Assembly: GCF_001677275.1 (NCBI RefSeq)
Contig: NZ_CP016179.1
Location: 248,001-312,000, forward strand
Source of the DNA: Vibrio breoganii
GTDB taxonomy: Bacteria > Pseudomonadota > Gammaproteobacteria > Enterobacterales > Vibrionaceae
DNA length: 64,000 nucleotides
Direction: 5' to 3'
Shown here: positions 50,784-59,886 of the stretch, piece after piece
How positions within the stretch are numbered: position 1 is the stretch's first letter
How the letters are laid out: each line of letters starts with the position of its first letter
The notes under the pieces: generated by a model
What the model was told of the DNA's origin: nothing
What the model saw: only the letters and a program-made list of their open reading frames with translations
Database searches by the model: none
Program-made: the position numbers and the translations under genes

Positions 50784-51028
50784 ATAATCAGTTTCGTGTC
50801 TCAGTGTATTGGTTTGTCTTAGTGCTGTGTATGGTTGGATGGGCGGTCAACACTAGTGCGGCTAGCCAGGTGTTTTCAAACGAGTTCAATTTTATACTGT
50901 TTTGCCTATCTTTTATGATGGTTCGTGATGCTTTGAAGGCTGTACGTACGACTTTCTCTGGAAAAGCTCGTCTAGTTATTACCTTATCTCCCTTCCTTTC
51001 TGTGGGTCCTATCCTCGGCATGCTTTAG
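50780..51028 (+). CDS. Small membrane protein
   Basis: 82 residues from GTG 50780 overlapping the preceding stop. Two or three hydrophobic stretches (about 7-28, 37-48 and 65-80). No recognised family. Confidence 0.6.
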   Translation: MNNQFRVSVYWFVLVLCMVGWAVNTSAASQVFSNEFNFILFCLSFMMVRDALKAVRTTFSGKARLVITLSPFLSVGPILGML

Positions 51029-51114
51029 AAGCCGAAAATGAAACGTAACACAGTATTTTTCTGCTCTGATTGACGTTAAACGTAAGTGTTGAACATGCAA
51101 TCAGGGCATCCTTT

Positions 51115-52146
51115 ATGAACAATGAATTTACTTTATTCATCTACAGTAGCTTACTCGTAGCCTACTTTGGGTTGTTCTACCTGCTGTTCCACAAAATGAA
51201 TGTCTTTTTAGCGAAAGAGTCTCGGGAACACTTCAAAACACAATTGGTTTGTAGAGCTACAAAGTACCCGCTTGTAGTGCTTGCCGTTGTGGTGCCGTTG
51301 TGTCCGGCAATTCTTTACCTGCAAGAGTTAGTAGGGTTTGAGGGTCGCTCCCTTAAAACTCTAATGGTTGTTTTCCACCTCTCGGTCCTGACCTGGTGGC
51401 TTCATAATGTCATTGCGGCATTTGAGGGATATTTCCTTCGTAAGCCAGATCGCGATCAAACAACAGCTTCTGCCGTCGCTAAAGTAGCAAAGATAGTTTT
51501 GTATTCAGTTTCAGGGATGGTGTTTCTATCTCAATTGGGCGTGAACCTATCGGCGATTATGACGTTCTCAGGCATGAGTGGTCTAGCTCTTGGCTTTGCG
51601 GCTAAGGATATTGTAGCCAACTTTATGTCATCACTCGTCATACACTGGGAAAACCAGATAAAGCTAGGGCAGTGGATATCAAGTCCTGATGAGGATATTG
51701 AAGGGATTGTGCGAGCAATCAATATGCGTACGGTTGAGATTGAGCGATTCGATAAATATCCGATGTTCGTTCCAACATCGAAGATTGTTTCGATGAGTAT
51801 TAGTAATCATTCGAAGATGAGCAATAGGCGAATTAACGAACACCTCGGCGTTCGAGTTATGGACGTAAAGTTAATTCCTGTGATCACTGAGAAACTGCAG
51901 AACTATATCAATGACTCTATTTTGCTAGACCAAAGACACAGCAACTTTGTCTATCTCAATAAGGTGGCGGCATCCAGTATGGATCTGTGGGTGAATCTGT
52001 ATTCTCGTAGTGTTGATTGGGTGCATTTTCAATCGATAAAGCAGCAAATGTTACTGGATATGATAGAGATTATTGAAGGTTGTGGCGCCGAGCTTGCCTA
52101 TGATGTGGTTGAGCTCAAAGACTTGCCAGAAAACACTCAAAGTTGA
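51115..52146 (+). CDS. MscS-family mechanosensitive channel
   Basis: 343 residues from ATG 51115 (AGGG 8 nt upstream; the frame opens at 51070). Four membrane helices are expected. The pore helix and following segment read LSAIMTFSGMSGLALGFAAKDIVANFMSSLVIHWENQIKLGQWI, matching the MscS TM3 and beta-domain start (A-LG---AF--Q----N---G--I----PF--GD-I). It should open on membrane tension. Last gene of a possible operon with the two exported proteins before it. Confidence 0.88.
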   Translation: MNNEFTLFIYSSLLVAYFGLFYLLFHKMNVFLAKESREHFKTQLVCRATKYPLVVLAVVVPLCPAILYLQELVGFEGRSLKTLMVVFHLSVLTWWLHNVIAAFEGYFLRKPDRDQTTASAVAKVAKIVLYSVSGMVFLSQLGVNLSAIMTFSGMSGLALGFAAKDIVANFMSSLVIHWENQIKLGQWISSPDEDIEGIVRAINMRTVEIERFDKYPMFVPTSKIVSMSISNHSKMSNRRINEHLGVRVMDVKLIPVITEKLQNYINDSILLDQRHSNFVYLNKVAASSMDLWVNLYSRSVDWVHFQSIKQQMLLDMIEIIEGCGAELAYDVVELKDLPENTQS

Positions 52147-52262
52147 AATGGCTTCCAGAAATGAAAGGAATAACACTGAAAATTAAGTCCCTTAGATAGA
52201 GTTTGCTCGCTTTGCACGCGTCAGTTGCAGAGAGAATGTTCAATTTTTGGGATGAGTAAAGA

Positions 52263-52859
52263 ATGAAAAAATTAGTAGCGTTGGCACTTTGTGTCGCTGG
52301 TAGCGTAGGTTCTGTGTCAGCAGCAGAGCCAGTAAATGTTTATGCGGCAAACGAAACTGCTTATATCAAGGCAGATTTAGATTTTGGCCAAGAAACGCGT
52401 CATGAATTGATGGGTTCAGCAGCAACTTACGATAACGATCTTGGGTTTGGTTTGATCGCAGGCTATCAGCAAAGCCTAACTGATCACTGGACGTTGGGTT
52501 ACGAAGTTGAATATCGCAACATTGCAGAGGCATCAATGAATGTTGGTGGTTCTGAAGTGAGCCACTTCGATGCTAATGGTGTAGCTCTTAATTTGGCACC
52601 GAAATACTACGTTGGTGCGTCTCCGTTGTACTTAGGGGCAACATTAGGTCTAGGTCGCTATCGCGTTAATCGTGATGCTTCTGTAGATGGTGTTGGCTTT
52701 AAAACGACGACTACTGGTTGGCAGTTAGGCTTTGAAGCGGGTTACCAAGTAACCGAAAGCATCGGTCTTAGTGCTGGCTATCGTGTAATGCGTATGGATA
52801 TCCATGACGTAGACACAACTGTATCTGGTGCTGTTGTAGGTATGAGTTACAAGTTCTAA
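52263..52859 (+). CDS. Outer-membrane beta-barrel protein
   Basis: 198 residues. Signal peptide (cleavage after VSA), then an eight-strand barrel pattern of alternating residues, and a terminal Phe (GMSYKF) needed for outer-membrane assembly. Resembles the opacity/OmpW/OmpA-barrel porin class. Strong AAGA ribosome-binding area. A GC-rich hairpin follows. Confidence 0.8.
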   Translation: MKKLVALALCVAGSVGSVSAAEPVNVYAANETAYIKADLDFGQETRHELMGSAATYDNDLGFGLIAGYQQSLTDHWTLGYEVEYRNIAEASMNVGGSEVSHFDANGVALNLAPKYYVGASPLYLGATLGLGRYRVNRDASVDGVGFKTTTTGWQLGFEAGYQVTESIGLSAGYRVMRMDIHDVDTTVSGAVVGMSYKF

Positions 52860-52864
52860 GAGAA

Positions 52865-52887
52865 CGGCCCCGCCGAGAGGTGGGGCG
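52865..52887 (+). terminator. GC-rich hairpin after barrel gene
   Basis: GCCCCGCC-GAGA-GGTGGGGC (8 bp, one wobble), without a clear T-run. Confidence 0.55.
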
Positions 52888-52898
52888 ATGAATTCTGT

Positions 52899-53117
52899 AT
52901 GGATTCACAAGTGAAAATCTGGATTGAGAGTGATTGCTTCGGCAATCGACATGTCATGGTTAAGCGTGACCCATTGGGGTCGTTTTGCTATTGCACTTTT
53001 TACTACAAGTACCCGTTTGTATGTAACGCCGCAATAGATAGAACCGCAGAAGCGATGGCTATATCTCTGGGTGCAAGTCATCCAGTGGCGAAGCGTGTCC
53101 GCAATCTAGGTGAATAA
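52899..53117 (+). CDS. Small hypothetical protein
   Basis: 72 residues, four cysteines, slightly basic, no recognised domain. Weak ribosome-binding sequence. Lies 12 bp after the hairpin following the barrel gene. Confidence 0.45.
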   Translation: MDSQVKIWIESDCFGNRHVMVKRDPLGSFCYCTFYYKYPFVCNAAIDRTAEAMAISLGASHPVAKRVRNLGE

Positions 53118-53170
53118 GCCGTCTGGAAATTTATTTTTGACCGCACTTAATGTGTGGGTTTTCGCGTGCT

Positions 53171-53290
53171 TGGCATACAGAGAGACGCCGCTTTAGCGAA
53201 TTGAAGTCTGCGGTAGTCTGAAGGTAAGAGTTTGCGTCAGCGACGCAACATTCACCCTCCGGTAGTTGGAGGATGCTTACTTATGTTGTT
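53171..53290 (+). promoter_or_regulatory. Structured leader of protease gene 1 (copy 1)
   Basis: Shared with 55119-55243. Conserved parts: GCATACAG; CCGC at 53188 pairing with GCGG at 53210; TAGTCTG; GTAAGAG; hairpin TTGCGTC-AGC-GACGCAA (53232-53248); then CCTCC---GGAGG and TACTTATGTTGTTTAGGGA. The GGAGG is followed by a six-codon frame (53273-). A cis-regulatory RNA is likely. Confidence 0.55.
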
Positions 53291-53303
53291 TAGGGATTAA
53301 AAT

Positions 53304-55019
53304 ATGAATAGTAAAACTATGTTAGCGAGTTCGCTCGTGTTGGCCTTTACCTCGTTCCCAGCTCTGGCTGTGTTTAATGGTTCGGAAACGGTGAAGGAGG
53401 ACTATCAGAATCACTTTGTCCGTTTTGTTGCGAAAGGTAATGAAGGCGTTCAGCACAAAAACTGCGGCGGTGTGTTGGTTGGAGGAAAATATCTTCTGAC
53501 GGCGCATCACTGTGCTGATGGTTCTTATATACCTGATCTTGTGATTTACCAAGGTATTAACCGTAACAATCCTGATGAAACCTATGTCCGTGAAGCGGAG
53601 GTTGTGCATTCAAGAACGCATGAAGCGGGTTTTGAGTGGAATAACTACAGCTCAAAGCTCTTCAATAATGAAATATGGCCTCGCTATGAATCATCTTTTG
53701 AAGGTAGTGTGGGCGATTACAATAGTGCTGCGTACTGGCTAGATATATTCGAAAGAATGCCAGTGTATCTAGAATCTAGGCCCGATAGCGAAAAAAATAG
53801 CCCTGCATTTAATAGGCACAATGACAGTGACTTTGCGATGTTGGTGTTAAACGAGCCGATTCCTCATCATGGTGGGGCGATATTGAGTCCACTGGTTGAC
53901 CTTGATACGGGCGAGCGCTTTTTGAACCCTGGAGAACCCTTCACTTTTTATGGTTGGGGAACTACAGCTTATGGGGGTGCTTCGGGTCCTGCTGCTGCAA
54001 CGCTAATGCAGGCAGAGTTTGAACTCTACCGTGAATATCCATTGACGCAAGCGCGCGATGGGAACTACGGGGGTCTTCGTGGCCCGCTTTGTTCAGCTGA
54101 ATCTGATGGGTGTCGATTTAGTGCAGCAGCGAAAGTTGACTTCATTGGTATTGACACTGGTTTAGGTGTGCCTGGTGTGGGGTCTGGTGATAGTGGTTCA
54201 CCAGTCATCGCTGGAGACTACTACTACGGTAGTTTATTTGGCGCTGATAATGATCCTACGGGTGATGCGTGGATAGCATCGGTGAGCTCTATAGGATGGA
54301 TGATGCCAACAATTGCGAGAGCAATTGATGACGTAATTTATCCGTCTGATATGGGTATCGCTCTTGAGCGTGGCAATGATGAAACGCATGAGGTCAGTAT
54401 TCCTATTCAGAACTTCACTGATACGGTAATGGTGTTGGATCCTGTTGAGGTTACTGGTGGTTTTGAGCCAGAGTATTTTGAGCCAGAAGATGGTGGCGAA
54501 GGTATTGAAATCACCTATGAAGACTTTGTTTTTGTCGACCAGGACTGTGCGGGTTTGTTAGAGCCTAATCAGGGTTGTATGGTGAAGTTGCTACTCAATC
54601 GCAACCAGTTTGTTGAGTTCAATCAAACTATAGAAGCTCAAATTGACTTGGGTATAGATGGTGTAGAGGCATTGCCGTTTACGGTTCGTGTTTTGCTTTC
54701 ATTCTGTGAAGCTAACCCTCAAGACCCAAGTTGTATGGACTTTTGTGATTTGAACCCTTGGCATGACGACTGTATCGATCAATGTATTCTTGATCCTTGG
54801 TCGCCAGAGTGTTTGTGTGAAACCCTGCCGTCTCATCCTGATTGCACTGGTGATAAACCGCAAGTGCCAGGTGATGGCGACAATGGTGATAACGACGACA
54901 ATGGTGACAGTGGTGCTGGTGGATCGCAAGGTGGTTCTTCCTCTGGAGGTAGTGTTTCATTCGGCCTAATTGGTTTGTTTGGATTGCTACTGTTTAGAAG
55001 ATTCCGTCTGGTCAATTAA
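53304..55019 (+). CDS. Trypsin-like serine protease with GlyGly-CTERM, copy 1
   Basis: 571 residues. Signal peptide (cleavage after ALA), then an S1 protease domain: His69 in LTAHHC, Asp in DSDFAMLVL, Ser297 in GSGDSGSP. After the protease a beta-rich region and a cysteine-repeat stretch (units of the type C-x3-NPW-x3-DC; three units) lead to a Ser/Gly linker and a GlyGly-CTERM tail (hydrophobic stretch then RRFR), the signal for rhombosortase processing and type II secretion. Similar in plan to V. cholerae VesB/VesC. Host T2SS would be needed. Confidence 0.85.
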   Translation: MNSKTMLASSLVLAFTSFPALAVFNGSETVKEDYQNHFVRFVAKGNEGVQHKNCGGVLVGGKYLLTAHHCADGSYIPDLVIYQGINRNNPDETYVREAEVVHSRTHEAGFEWNNYSSKLFNNEIWPRYESSFEGSVGDYNSAAYWLDIFERMPVYLESRPDSEKNSPAFNRHNDSDFAMLVLNEPIPHHGGAILSPLVDLDTGERFLNPGEPFTFYGWGTTAYGGASGPAAATLMQAEFELYREYPLTQARDGNYGGLRGPLCSAESDGCRFSAAAKVDFIGIDTGLGVPGVGSGDSGSPVIAGDYYYGSLFGADNDPTGDAWIASVSSIGWMMPTIARAIDDVIYPSDMGIALERGNDETHEVSIPIQNFTDTVMVLDPVEVTGGFEPEYFEPEDGGEGIEITYEDFVFVDQDCAGLLEPNQGCMVKLLLNRNQFVEFNQTIEAQIDLGIDGVEALPFTVRVLLSFCEANPQDPSCMDFCDLNPWHDDCIDQCILDPWSPECLCETLPSHPDCTGDKPQVPGDGDNGDNDDNGDSGAGGSQGGSSSGGSVSFGLIGLFGLLLFRRFRLVN

Positions 55020-55118
55020 CATAGCTTTATCGTTTTCAAGGCCCCTACTTTAATAAGTGGGGGCCTTTTTGTTTGATTTCGTTTTTGTTGGTACTTGGTA
55101 TCCGGTTGTTTAGGTGTT

Positions 55119-55243
55119 TGGCATACAGCAAACGACCCCGCTTTAGCGAAAGTAACTTAGCGGTAGTCTGTTAGTAAGAGTTTGCGTCAGTGGCGCAACA
55201 TGGCTCCTCCGTTAAGGGGATATTTACTTACGTTATTTAGGGA
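55119..55243 (+). promoter_or_regulatory. Structured leader of protease gene 2 (copy 2)
   Basis: Paralogous to 53171-53290 with the same element order and spacing: CCGC at 55138 and GCGG at 55160 (22 bp apart in both copies), hairpin TTGCGTC-AGT-GGCGCAA (55182-55198, a T-A pair changed to T-G), then CCTC---GGGG and TTTAGGGA. The covariation supports an RNA structure. Confidence 0.55.
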
Positions 55244-55253
55244 TAAACAGATT

Positions 55254-56966
55254 ATGAGACTAAAAGCTCAGTTGGCAGGGGTTCTTGCGCTAAGTGCTTT
55301 ATCTGCACCGGCATTGGCTGTATTTAATGGCTCAGAAACGCCAAAGGGTGACTATGAAAATCACATAGTTCGCTTCATGGCAAAAGGTGACAATGGCGTT
55401 CAGTACAAAAACTGTGGTGGTATGCTCGTTGGGGGTAAATACCTTCTGACGGCTAAGCACTGTGTAGATGGTTACTCTGTTCCAGATCTAATTGTCTATC
55501 AAGGTATTGATCGTTACTCGCCAGATGCACAGTATGAGCGCACAGCTACTTTAGTTCATGCAAGGACACATGAAGCCGGTTTTGAGTGGTTTAACTATGT
55601 TGAGAAGACGTTTGTCAACGAAATATGGCCGCGTTACCTGTCGTCGTTTGCAGGTGATGTAGGGGACTATGGCAGTGGTGAGTATTGGCTGGAGAGTCTT
55701 GAAGGTAGTCGCAGGTATTTAGATTCAAGGCCTGACGACCAAAAAGACAACCCTATGCACAATGGCCATAGTGGTAGTGATTTTGCGATGATGGTGCTTG
55801 ATGAGCCAATTCCTCATCACAGTGGTGTAATTGTTAAGCCTTTGGTCAACCTTGATACGGGTGAGCGCTTTCTTAACCCGGGTGAGTCTTTTACCTTTTA
55901 TGGTTGGGGAGGTACCTCGTATGGCGGGGTATCAGGTCCAAGCGCTACAACGTTAATGCAGGCTGAATTTCAGCTGTACCGTGAATATCCCTTAACTCAA
56001 GCTCGTGATAGTGATTACGGGAATCTGCGAGGGCCTTTGTGTTCGGCGGAGTCTGATGGGTGTCGATTTAAGCCTTCGGCAAAATATGATGTCATTGGTA
56101 TTGATACTGGTTTGGGTATTCCTGGTACTGGGTCGGGTGATAGTGGTTCACCGTTAATTGCGGGTGATTACTACTTCGGCAGTTTGTTCGGTTCGGACAA
56201 TGAACCGACAGATGGTGCTTGGATTGCTCATTTCAACTCTATAGGTTGGATGATGCCATCGATTGTGAGAGCTATTGATAGTGTGGTTTACCCGTCTGAT
56301 TTGGGCGTGAGCCTTGAGCCTGGAAGCAATGAGGTGCGCGAAATCAACATACCGATTCAGAACTTCACTGATACGATTATGGTGTTAGATCCTGTTGTGG
56401 TTTCGGGTGGTTTTAAGCCTGATGTGGATGGCGATGTGATCTACGATGACTTCTTGGTTGTCACTAAAGATTGCGCCGGTCTGCTAGAGCCTCATCAAGG
56501 TTGTATGGTTAAGTTGCTATTGAATCGCAATCAATACTTTGAGTTTGAAGAGCAAGTGGATGCTCAGATTAACTTGGGGATTGATGGTGTGGATGTGCAA
56601 CCATTAACTGTCCGTATATTACCAACGTTCTGCGAGCAAAATCCTTATGACCCTAGCTGTATGGACTTTTGTGACTTGAATCCATGGGATCAGGATTGTA
56701 TGGATACCTGTGATTGGAATCCGTGGCAACCTGAATGTATGGACTTGTGTGAGTACGATCCATGGGCTCCAGAGTGTATCTGTGAAACCATGCCGGAGCA
56801 CACTGATTGCACTGGAGGTGATTCACAATCACCAGAGGGTGGCAACGGTTCTGGTGGTGGTTCAAGCGATGCACAAGCGGGTTCATCGTCTGGTGGTAGC
56901 GTTTCATTCGGCCTATTTGGTTTGTTTGGATTGCTGTTGTTTAGAAGATTCCGTTCACTTAGCTAG
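55254..56966 (+). CDS. Trypsin-like serine protease with GlyGly-CTERM, copy 2
   Basis: 570 residues from ATG 55254, which starts the signal peptide (the frame opens at 55182 inside the leader). Same plan as copy 1: His in LTAKHC, Ser297 in GSGDSGSP, cysteine repeats, GlyGly-CTERM ending RRFR. The cysteine-repeat block has one unit more (four) than copy 1. High identity through the protease domain and the shared leader show a tandem duplication of about 1.95 kb. Confidence 0.85.
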   Translation: MRLKAQLAGVLALSALSAPALAVFNGSETPKGDYENHIVRFMAKGDNGVQYKNCGGMLVGGKYLLTAKHCVDGYSVPDLIVYQGIDRYSPDAQYERTATLVHARTHEAGFEWFNYVEKTFVNEIWPRYLSSFAGDVGDYGSGEYWLESLEGSRRYLDSRPDDQKDNPMHNGHSGSDFAMMVLDEPIPHHSGVIVKPLVNLDTGERFLNPGESFTFYGWGGTSYGGVSGPSATTLMQAEFQLYREYPLTQARDSDYGNLRGPLCSAESDGCRFKPSAKYDVIGIDTGLGIPGTGSGDSGSPLIAGDYYFGSLFGSDNEPTDGAWIAHFNSIGWMMPSIVRAIDSVVYPSDLGVSLEPGSNEVREINIPIQNFTDTIMVLDPVVVSGGFKPDVDGDVIYDDFLVVTKDCAGLLEPHQGCMVKLLLNRNQYFEFEEQVDAQINLGIDGVDVQPLTVRILPTFCEQNPYDPSCMDFCDLNPWDQDCMDTCDWNPWQPECMDLCEYDPWAPECICETMPEHTDCTGGDSQSPEGGNGSGGGSSDAQAGSSSGGSVSFGLFGLFGLLLFRRFRSLS

Positions 56967-57068
56967 TTGAGTTTTAACTTTAAAAGCCCTTAGATTTTAT
57001 CTGAGGGCTTTTTTCTTGAGGCCAGAAAAAAAACGCAACACACTGACGGGTCTACGTTTCATGCCTTA

Positions 57069-57100
57069 CTCCGTTGGAATTTATACATTCCAAGTTGGAG
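57069..57100 (+). promoter_or_regulatory. Hairpin hiding the RBS of the pilin gene
   Basis: CTCC-GT-TGGAAT-loop-ATTCCA-AGTT-GGAG. The outer arm is the GGAG Shine-Dalgarno (57097-57100) 10 nt before the ATG at 57111. A strong candidate for translational control of the major pilin. Confidence 0.6.
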
Positions 57101-57110
57101 AAAACATTTA

Positions 57111-57605
57111 ATGAAAAAATTCGGTTCAAAGCGTCGTCAGGGTGGTTTCAACCTGATTGAGCTTAGTGTGGTAATGGTGTTAGTGGGTATCGTCATGCTA
57201 GGTAGTATGAAGATCATTCCTAACGTTATGTTCTCAATGGATACGTCCTCACTGAGCGCAGAAGTTGCAGACGTTCGTACTGCATCTATCTCATGGAAAT
57301 CAAGCCGTCCAAACTTTACTGGTGTAGGTATGGCTGCATTGTGTTCATCTGGCCGTCAGCTGTTGACTGAGTCAATTTGTGGTACTGATGGTCTAGGTAC
57401 AGCTGCTAACCCTTGGGGTGGTAACTACACTGTGGCGGTAAGTACAAACGTAAGTCAGTTTGATGTGACGATCACTAACCTGCCGACAGAGCGTATTTAT
57501 GAGATCGGTGATGCATTGGCTCCAATTTCTGCTGACCGTTGTTCAAGCTCAGATTCTTGTAGCTCGCTGGACATTTCTGGTTCTCAGATCACAGTTACTT
57601 TCTAA
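57111..57605 (+). CDS. Type IV prepilin-like major pilin
   Basis: 164 residues. Leader ends GG before FNLIELSVVMVLVGIVM, the prepilin cleavage and N-methylation site with conserved Glu5, followed by the hydrophobic helix. The C-terminal half has Cys pairs for a D-loop. Short leader with basic residues; resembles PilS-type pilins of conjugative thin pili. First gene of the pilus/transfer operon, processed by the PilD-like peptidase at 60674. Confidence 0.8.
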   Translation: MKKFGSKRRQGGFNLIELSVVMVLVGIVMLGSMKIIPNVMFSMDTSSLSAEVADVRTASISWKSSRPNFTGVGMAALCSSGRQLLTESICGTDGLGTAANPWGGNYTVAVSTNVSQFDVTITNLPTERIYEIGDALAPISADRCSSSDSCSSLDISGSQITVTF

Positions 57606-57608
57606 CTT

Positions 57609-58142
57609 ATGAGAAAGCGTCAAAGTGGTTTCACTTTGCTCGAGTTATCAGTAGTGGTGTCGTTAGGCATCACTCTGTTTTTGATGACGGCAAAGCCCAT
57701 GATCACGATGTTTCAAGATCACCTTAAGCGCACCGAACTTAACGAGTTCGTTAGTGCGGTTTTTTCGTCAATGGAAAGACATTATTGGGTTGAAATGAGA
57801 GATGTGGGGGCGAATTGCTTAACCCACACGCCAACGCCAAACTACGCGACTCTGCTGTCCTATGGTTTGATGCAGGATTACCATCTCGAAGATGGTGAAG
57901 TGATGTGGTTCGATGCTCTATCAACCACTTTTGATTACAGTTCGTCTGGTCCTCATGGCCGCATTGATACCTATCAGATTCAGATACCACACCAATTTGA
58001 GGCTCACGACAGTGTGTTTCGTGGAGCGGCTTATTTTGCCGGTACTGATGATATGACAAATATGTACACCTTTAAGAAAGTGTACCCACGATTACAAGAT
58101 ACTCGCTCGTTCTTCGCAACGGGCAGTGATTTATGCCAGTAG
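57609..58142 (+). CDS. Type IV prepilin-like minor pilin
   Basis: 177 residues, 3 bp after the major pilin. SG followed by FTLLELSVVVSLGITLFLM is a prepilin site and helix. C-terminal part unlike known pilins. Likely a minor pilin or initiation factor. Confidence 0.75.
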   Translation: MRKRQSGFTLLELSVVVSLGITLFLMTAKPMITMFQDHLKRTELNEFVSAVFSSMERHYWVEMRDVGANCLTHTPTPNYATLLSYGLMQDYHLEDGEVMWFDALSTTFDYSSSGPHGRIDTYQIQIPHQFEAHDSVFRGAAYFAGTDDMTNMYTFKKVYPRLQDTRSFFATGSDLCQ

Positions 58143-58151
58143 GGATTCGTA

Positions 58152-59174
58152 ATGAGAAGTCCAAATAAAACGCTGCGCTCCGGTTTTACCTTGATTGAAA
58201 TGCTCATCGTCGCATCCTTCATGGCCATGATTATGGTTGGTGTGCAGCGCTTAATCATTGAGTTTTCCGAGGAAGCGGAAGTAGCAGGATTTAGAGCTAG
58301 ATTGGAGATGGTTCGGGAATCAGTAGATCGCTACTACGTTGATAAGGTGATCGCAGGTGAGGACCCAATGAGTCTAGCTGCGTTTCCTTCTGATGTTCAA
58401 GATTTGGTTGATGATGGTTACATTATTGATTGTCCGCTTGCGGATTTCGACGCGGGATTATGTATTGATTTAATAGGCAGTATGCCAGGTCTGCAGATCA
58501 CGCCAAAAGACATTTTGGGCTCTCCTGTCGCAGAGATTCAATTTGAGCTCTTAGGTGCTAGTCGTAAAAGAGAGAAGTACCACCAAATGGCGTTAATGCT
58601 ACCGGGCTTTGTGCAGATTGACCCTTTAGGAGTGGTCACTGTTGATCAGCATCGTCCGGGCAGTATGCCGTTCTTGCAAGGTAAGGTTTCAACAGACGGT
58701 TCTACACCTATGACTTCTGATTGGGAGTTCGGCCCTCACACCTTAAGTATTGGCTCTGAAATCGACATGCAGGGGACGGGTATTATTCGCGACCCTAAAT
58801 ACATTCTAGGTGTTGAAGATGTGACTCTTGAGGGTGTGAACGATAGAACTCTATTGACCGGTCTTGCTCGCTTTGGGCAGGTATTTATTAGAAATAGCGC
58901 AGGGGTGACTGTTAATAAACATGACTGTCAGAGTGCAGATTTTGAGGCGAAAATCGCGGTGTGGACGGTTGGTACTGGCTTTGAGCAAGATTTAATTGAC
59001 CCTACAAATGTTCAAGTTTGGGCGTTCTCAGGTAATAGCCCGAACAATACGACCAATAATCACCTTTATTGGACTATTCAATCCCAAACTAATGTTCAGC
59101 AGTCAGGAAGTACGTCACGAGAGTACACCAATGACGCTGTAGTAATGTACTCAACTTGGTGTGATCCAGTTTAA
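58152..59174 (+). CDS. Prepilin-like PilV-type minor pilin/adhesin
   Basis: 340 residues. SG followed by FTLIEMLIVASFMAMIMVG gives the prepilin site; the long C-terminal region of strands after about 170 fits the PilV-type tip adhesins of conjugative thin pili. No inverted-repeat shufflon sites seen after it. Third pilin of the operon. Confidence 0.7.
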   Translation: MRSPNKTLRSGFTLIEMLIVASFMAMIMVGVQRLIIEFSEEAEVAGFRARLEMVRESVDRYYVDKVIAGEDPMSLAAFPSDVQDLVDDGYIIDCPLADFDAGLCIDLIGSMPGLQITPKDILGSPVAEIQFELLGASRKREKYHQMALMLPGFVQIDPLGVVTVDQHRPGSMPFLQGKVSTDGSTPMTSDWEFGPHTLSIGSEIDMQGTGIIRDPKYILGVEDVTLEGVNDRTLLTGLARFGQVFIRNSAGVTVNKHDCQSADFEAKIAVWTVGTGFEQDLIDPTNVQVWAFSGNSPNNTTNNHLYWTIQSQTNVQQSGSTSREYTNDAVVMYSTWCDPV

Positions 59175-59194
59175 TCAGTAAAAAGGTAACTTCT

Positions 59195-59872
59195 ATGAAA
59201 TACGCTCTAACTCTACTTGTAAGTCTAGCTATCGCTCCTGGTGCGCTTGCGGGAACTCTTGAAAGCGTTCTGGATAAGAACAGTGTGAAGGTCATTAAGG
59301 AGATGGAGGAGGCGCGTTTTCAGAATGTCTCTCTGACGACTCATATCACGTCTGCGGGAATTGTGTATTACGACGCTAAAGCTAATGTCTTGTTCCATAG
59401 TACCCCAATGGAAGTGAAGGACGGTCAATTTGAGGCGTTGGATAAAGAATTAACGACAGGTTTGCTTTCCTCACTGACAGCAACCATTGAATACAAAGCA
59501 GATAATGAAAGGGCGGTGATGTATCAGTTTTCTGATATCACGTGCTCTTGGTGTGCAAAGGCGCACTCTGAGATCCCTCGTTTGAACGAGGCAGGCGTGA
59601 CTGTAGTCGTTATCCCGTTCTCACGTATGGGTGCAGATCATGTGGTAGCAAAACAGACTGCAACTATCTTAAATGCTATCGATCCAAAAGGCGCAATGGC
59701 GCAGGCATTTGCAGGCGCGCAGGTTCCACAGTCTCATGATGTACCCGCTGAGTTGGTGATGAATCAGAATATGGCCAGTATTTTGGGTGTTACTGGAACG
59801 CCTGCATCTTTTCTTAATGGTGTGAAGATAGATGGGTACTTACCATCTAGCACTATTATTAGCGCGCTTTAG
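59195..59872 (+). CDS. DsbC-like thiol:disulfide isomerase
   Basis: 225 residues. Signal peptide (cleavage after ALA), N-terminal dimerisation-like domain, then a thioredoxin fold with CSWC (Cys117, Cys120) and the cis-Pro loop TGTPASF (Pro203). DsbC-like proteins are standard in MOB-H and F-like transfer regions, where they help fold disulfide-rich pilin and T4SS proteins in the periplasm. Confidence 0.85.
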   Translation: MKYALTLLVSLAIAPGALAGTLESVLDKNSVKVIKEMEEARFQNVSLTTHITSAGIVYYDAKANVLFHSTPMEVKDGQFEALDKELTTGLLSSLTATIEYKADNERAVMYQFSDITCSWCAKAHSEIPRLNEAGVTVVVIPFSRMGADHVVAKQTATILNAIDPKGAMAQAFAGAQVPQSHDVPAELVMNQNMASILGVTGTPASFLNGVKIDGYLPSSTIISAL

Positions 59873-59886
59873 TGTAGAGGTCGGTT

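Noticed and set aside
53171..53290. c-di-GMP (GEMM) riboswitch before protease 1
   Set aside because: GACGCAA and CCTCCGG look similar in part, but the GEMM tetraloop-receptor and GGCAAACC parts are missing.
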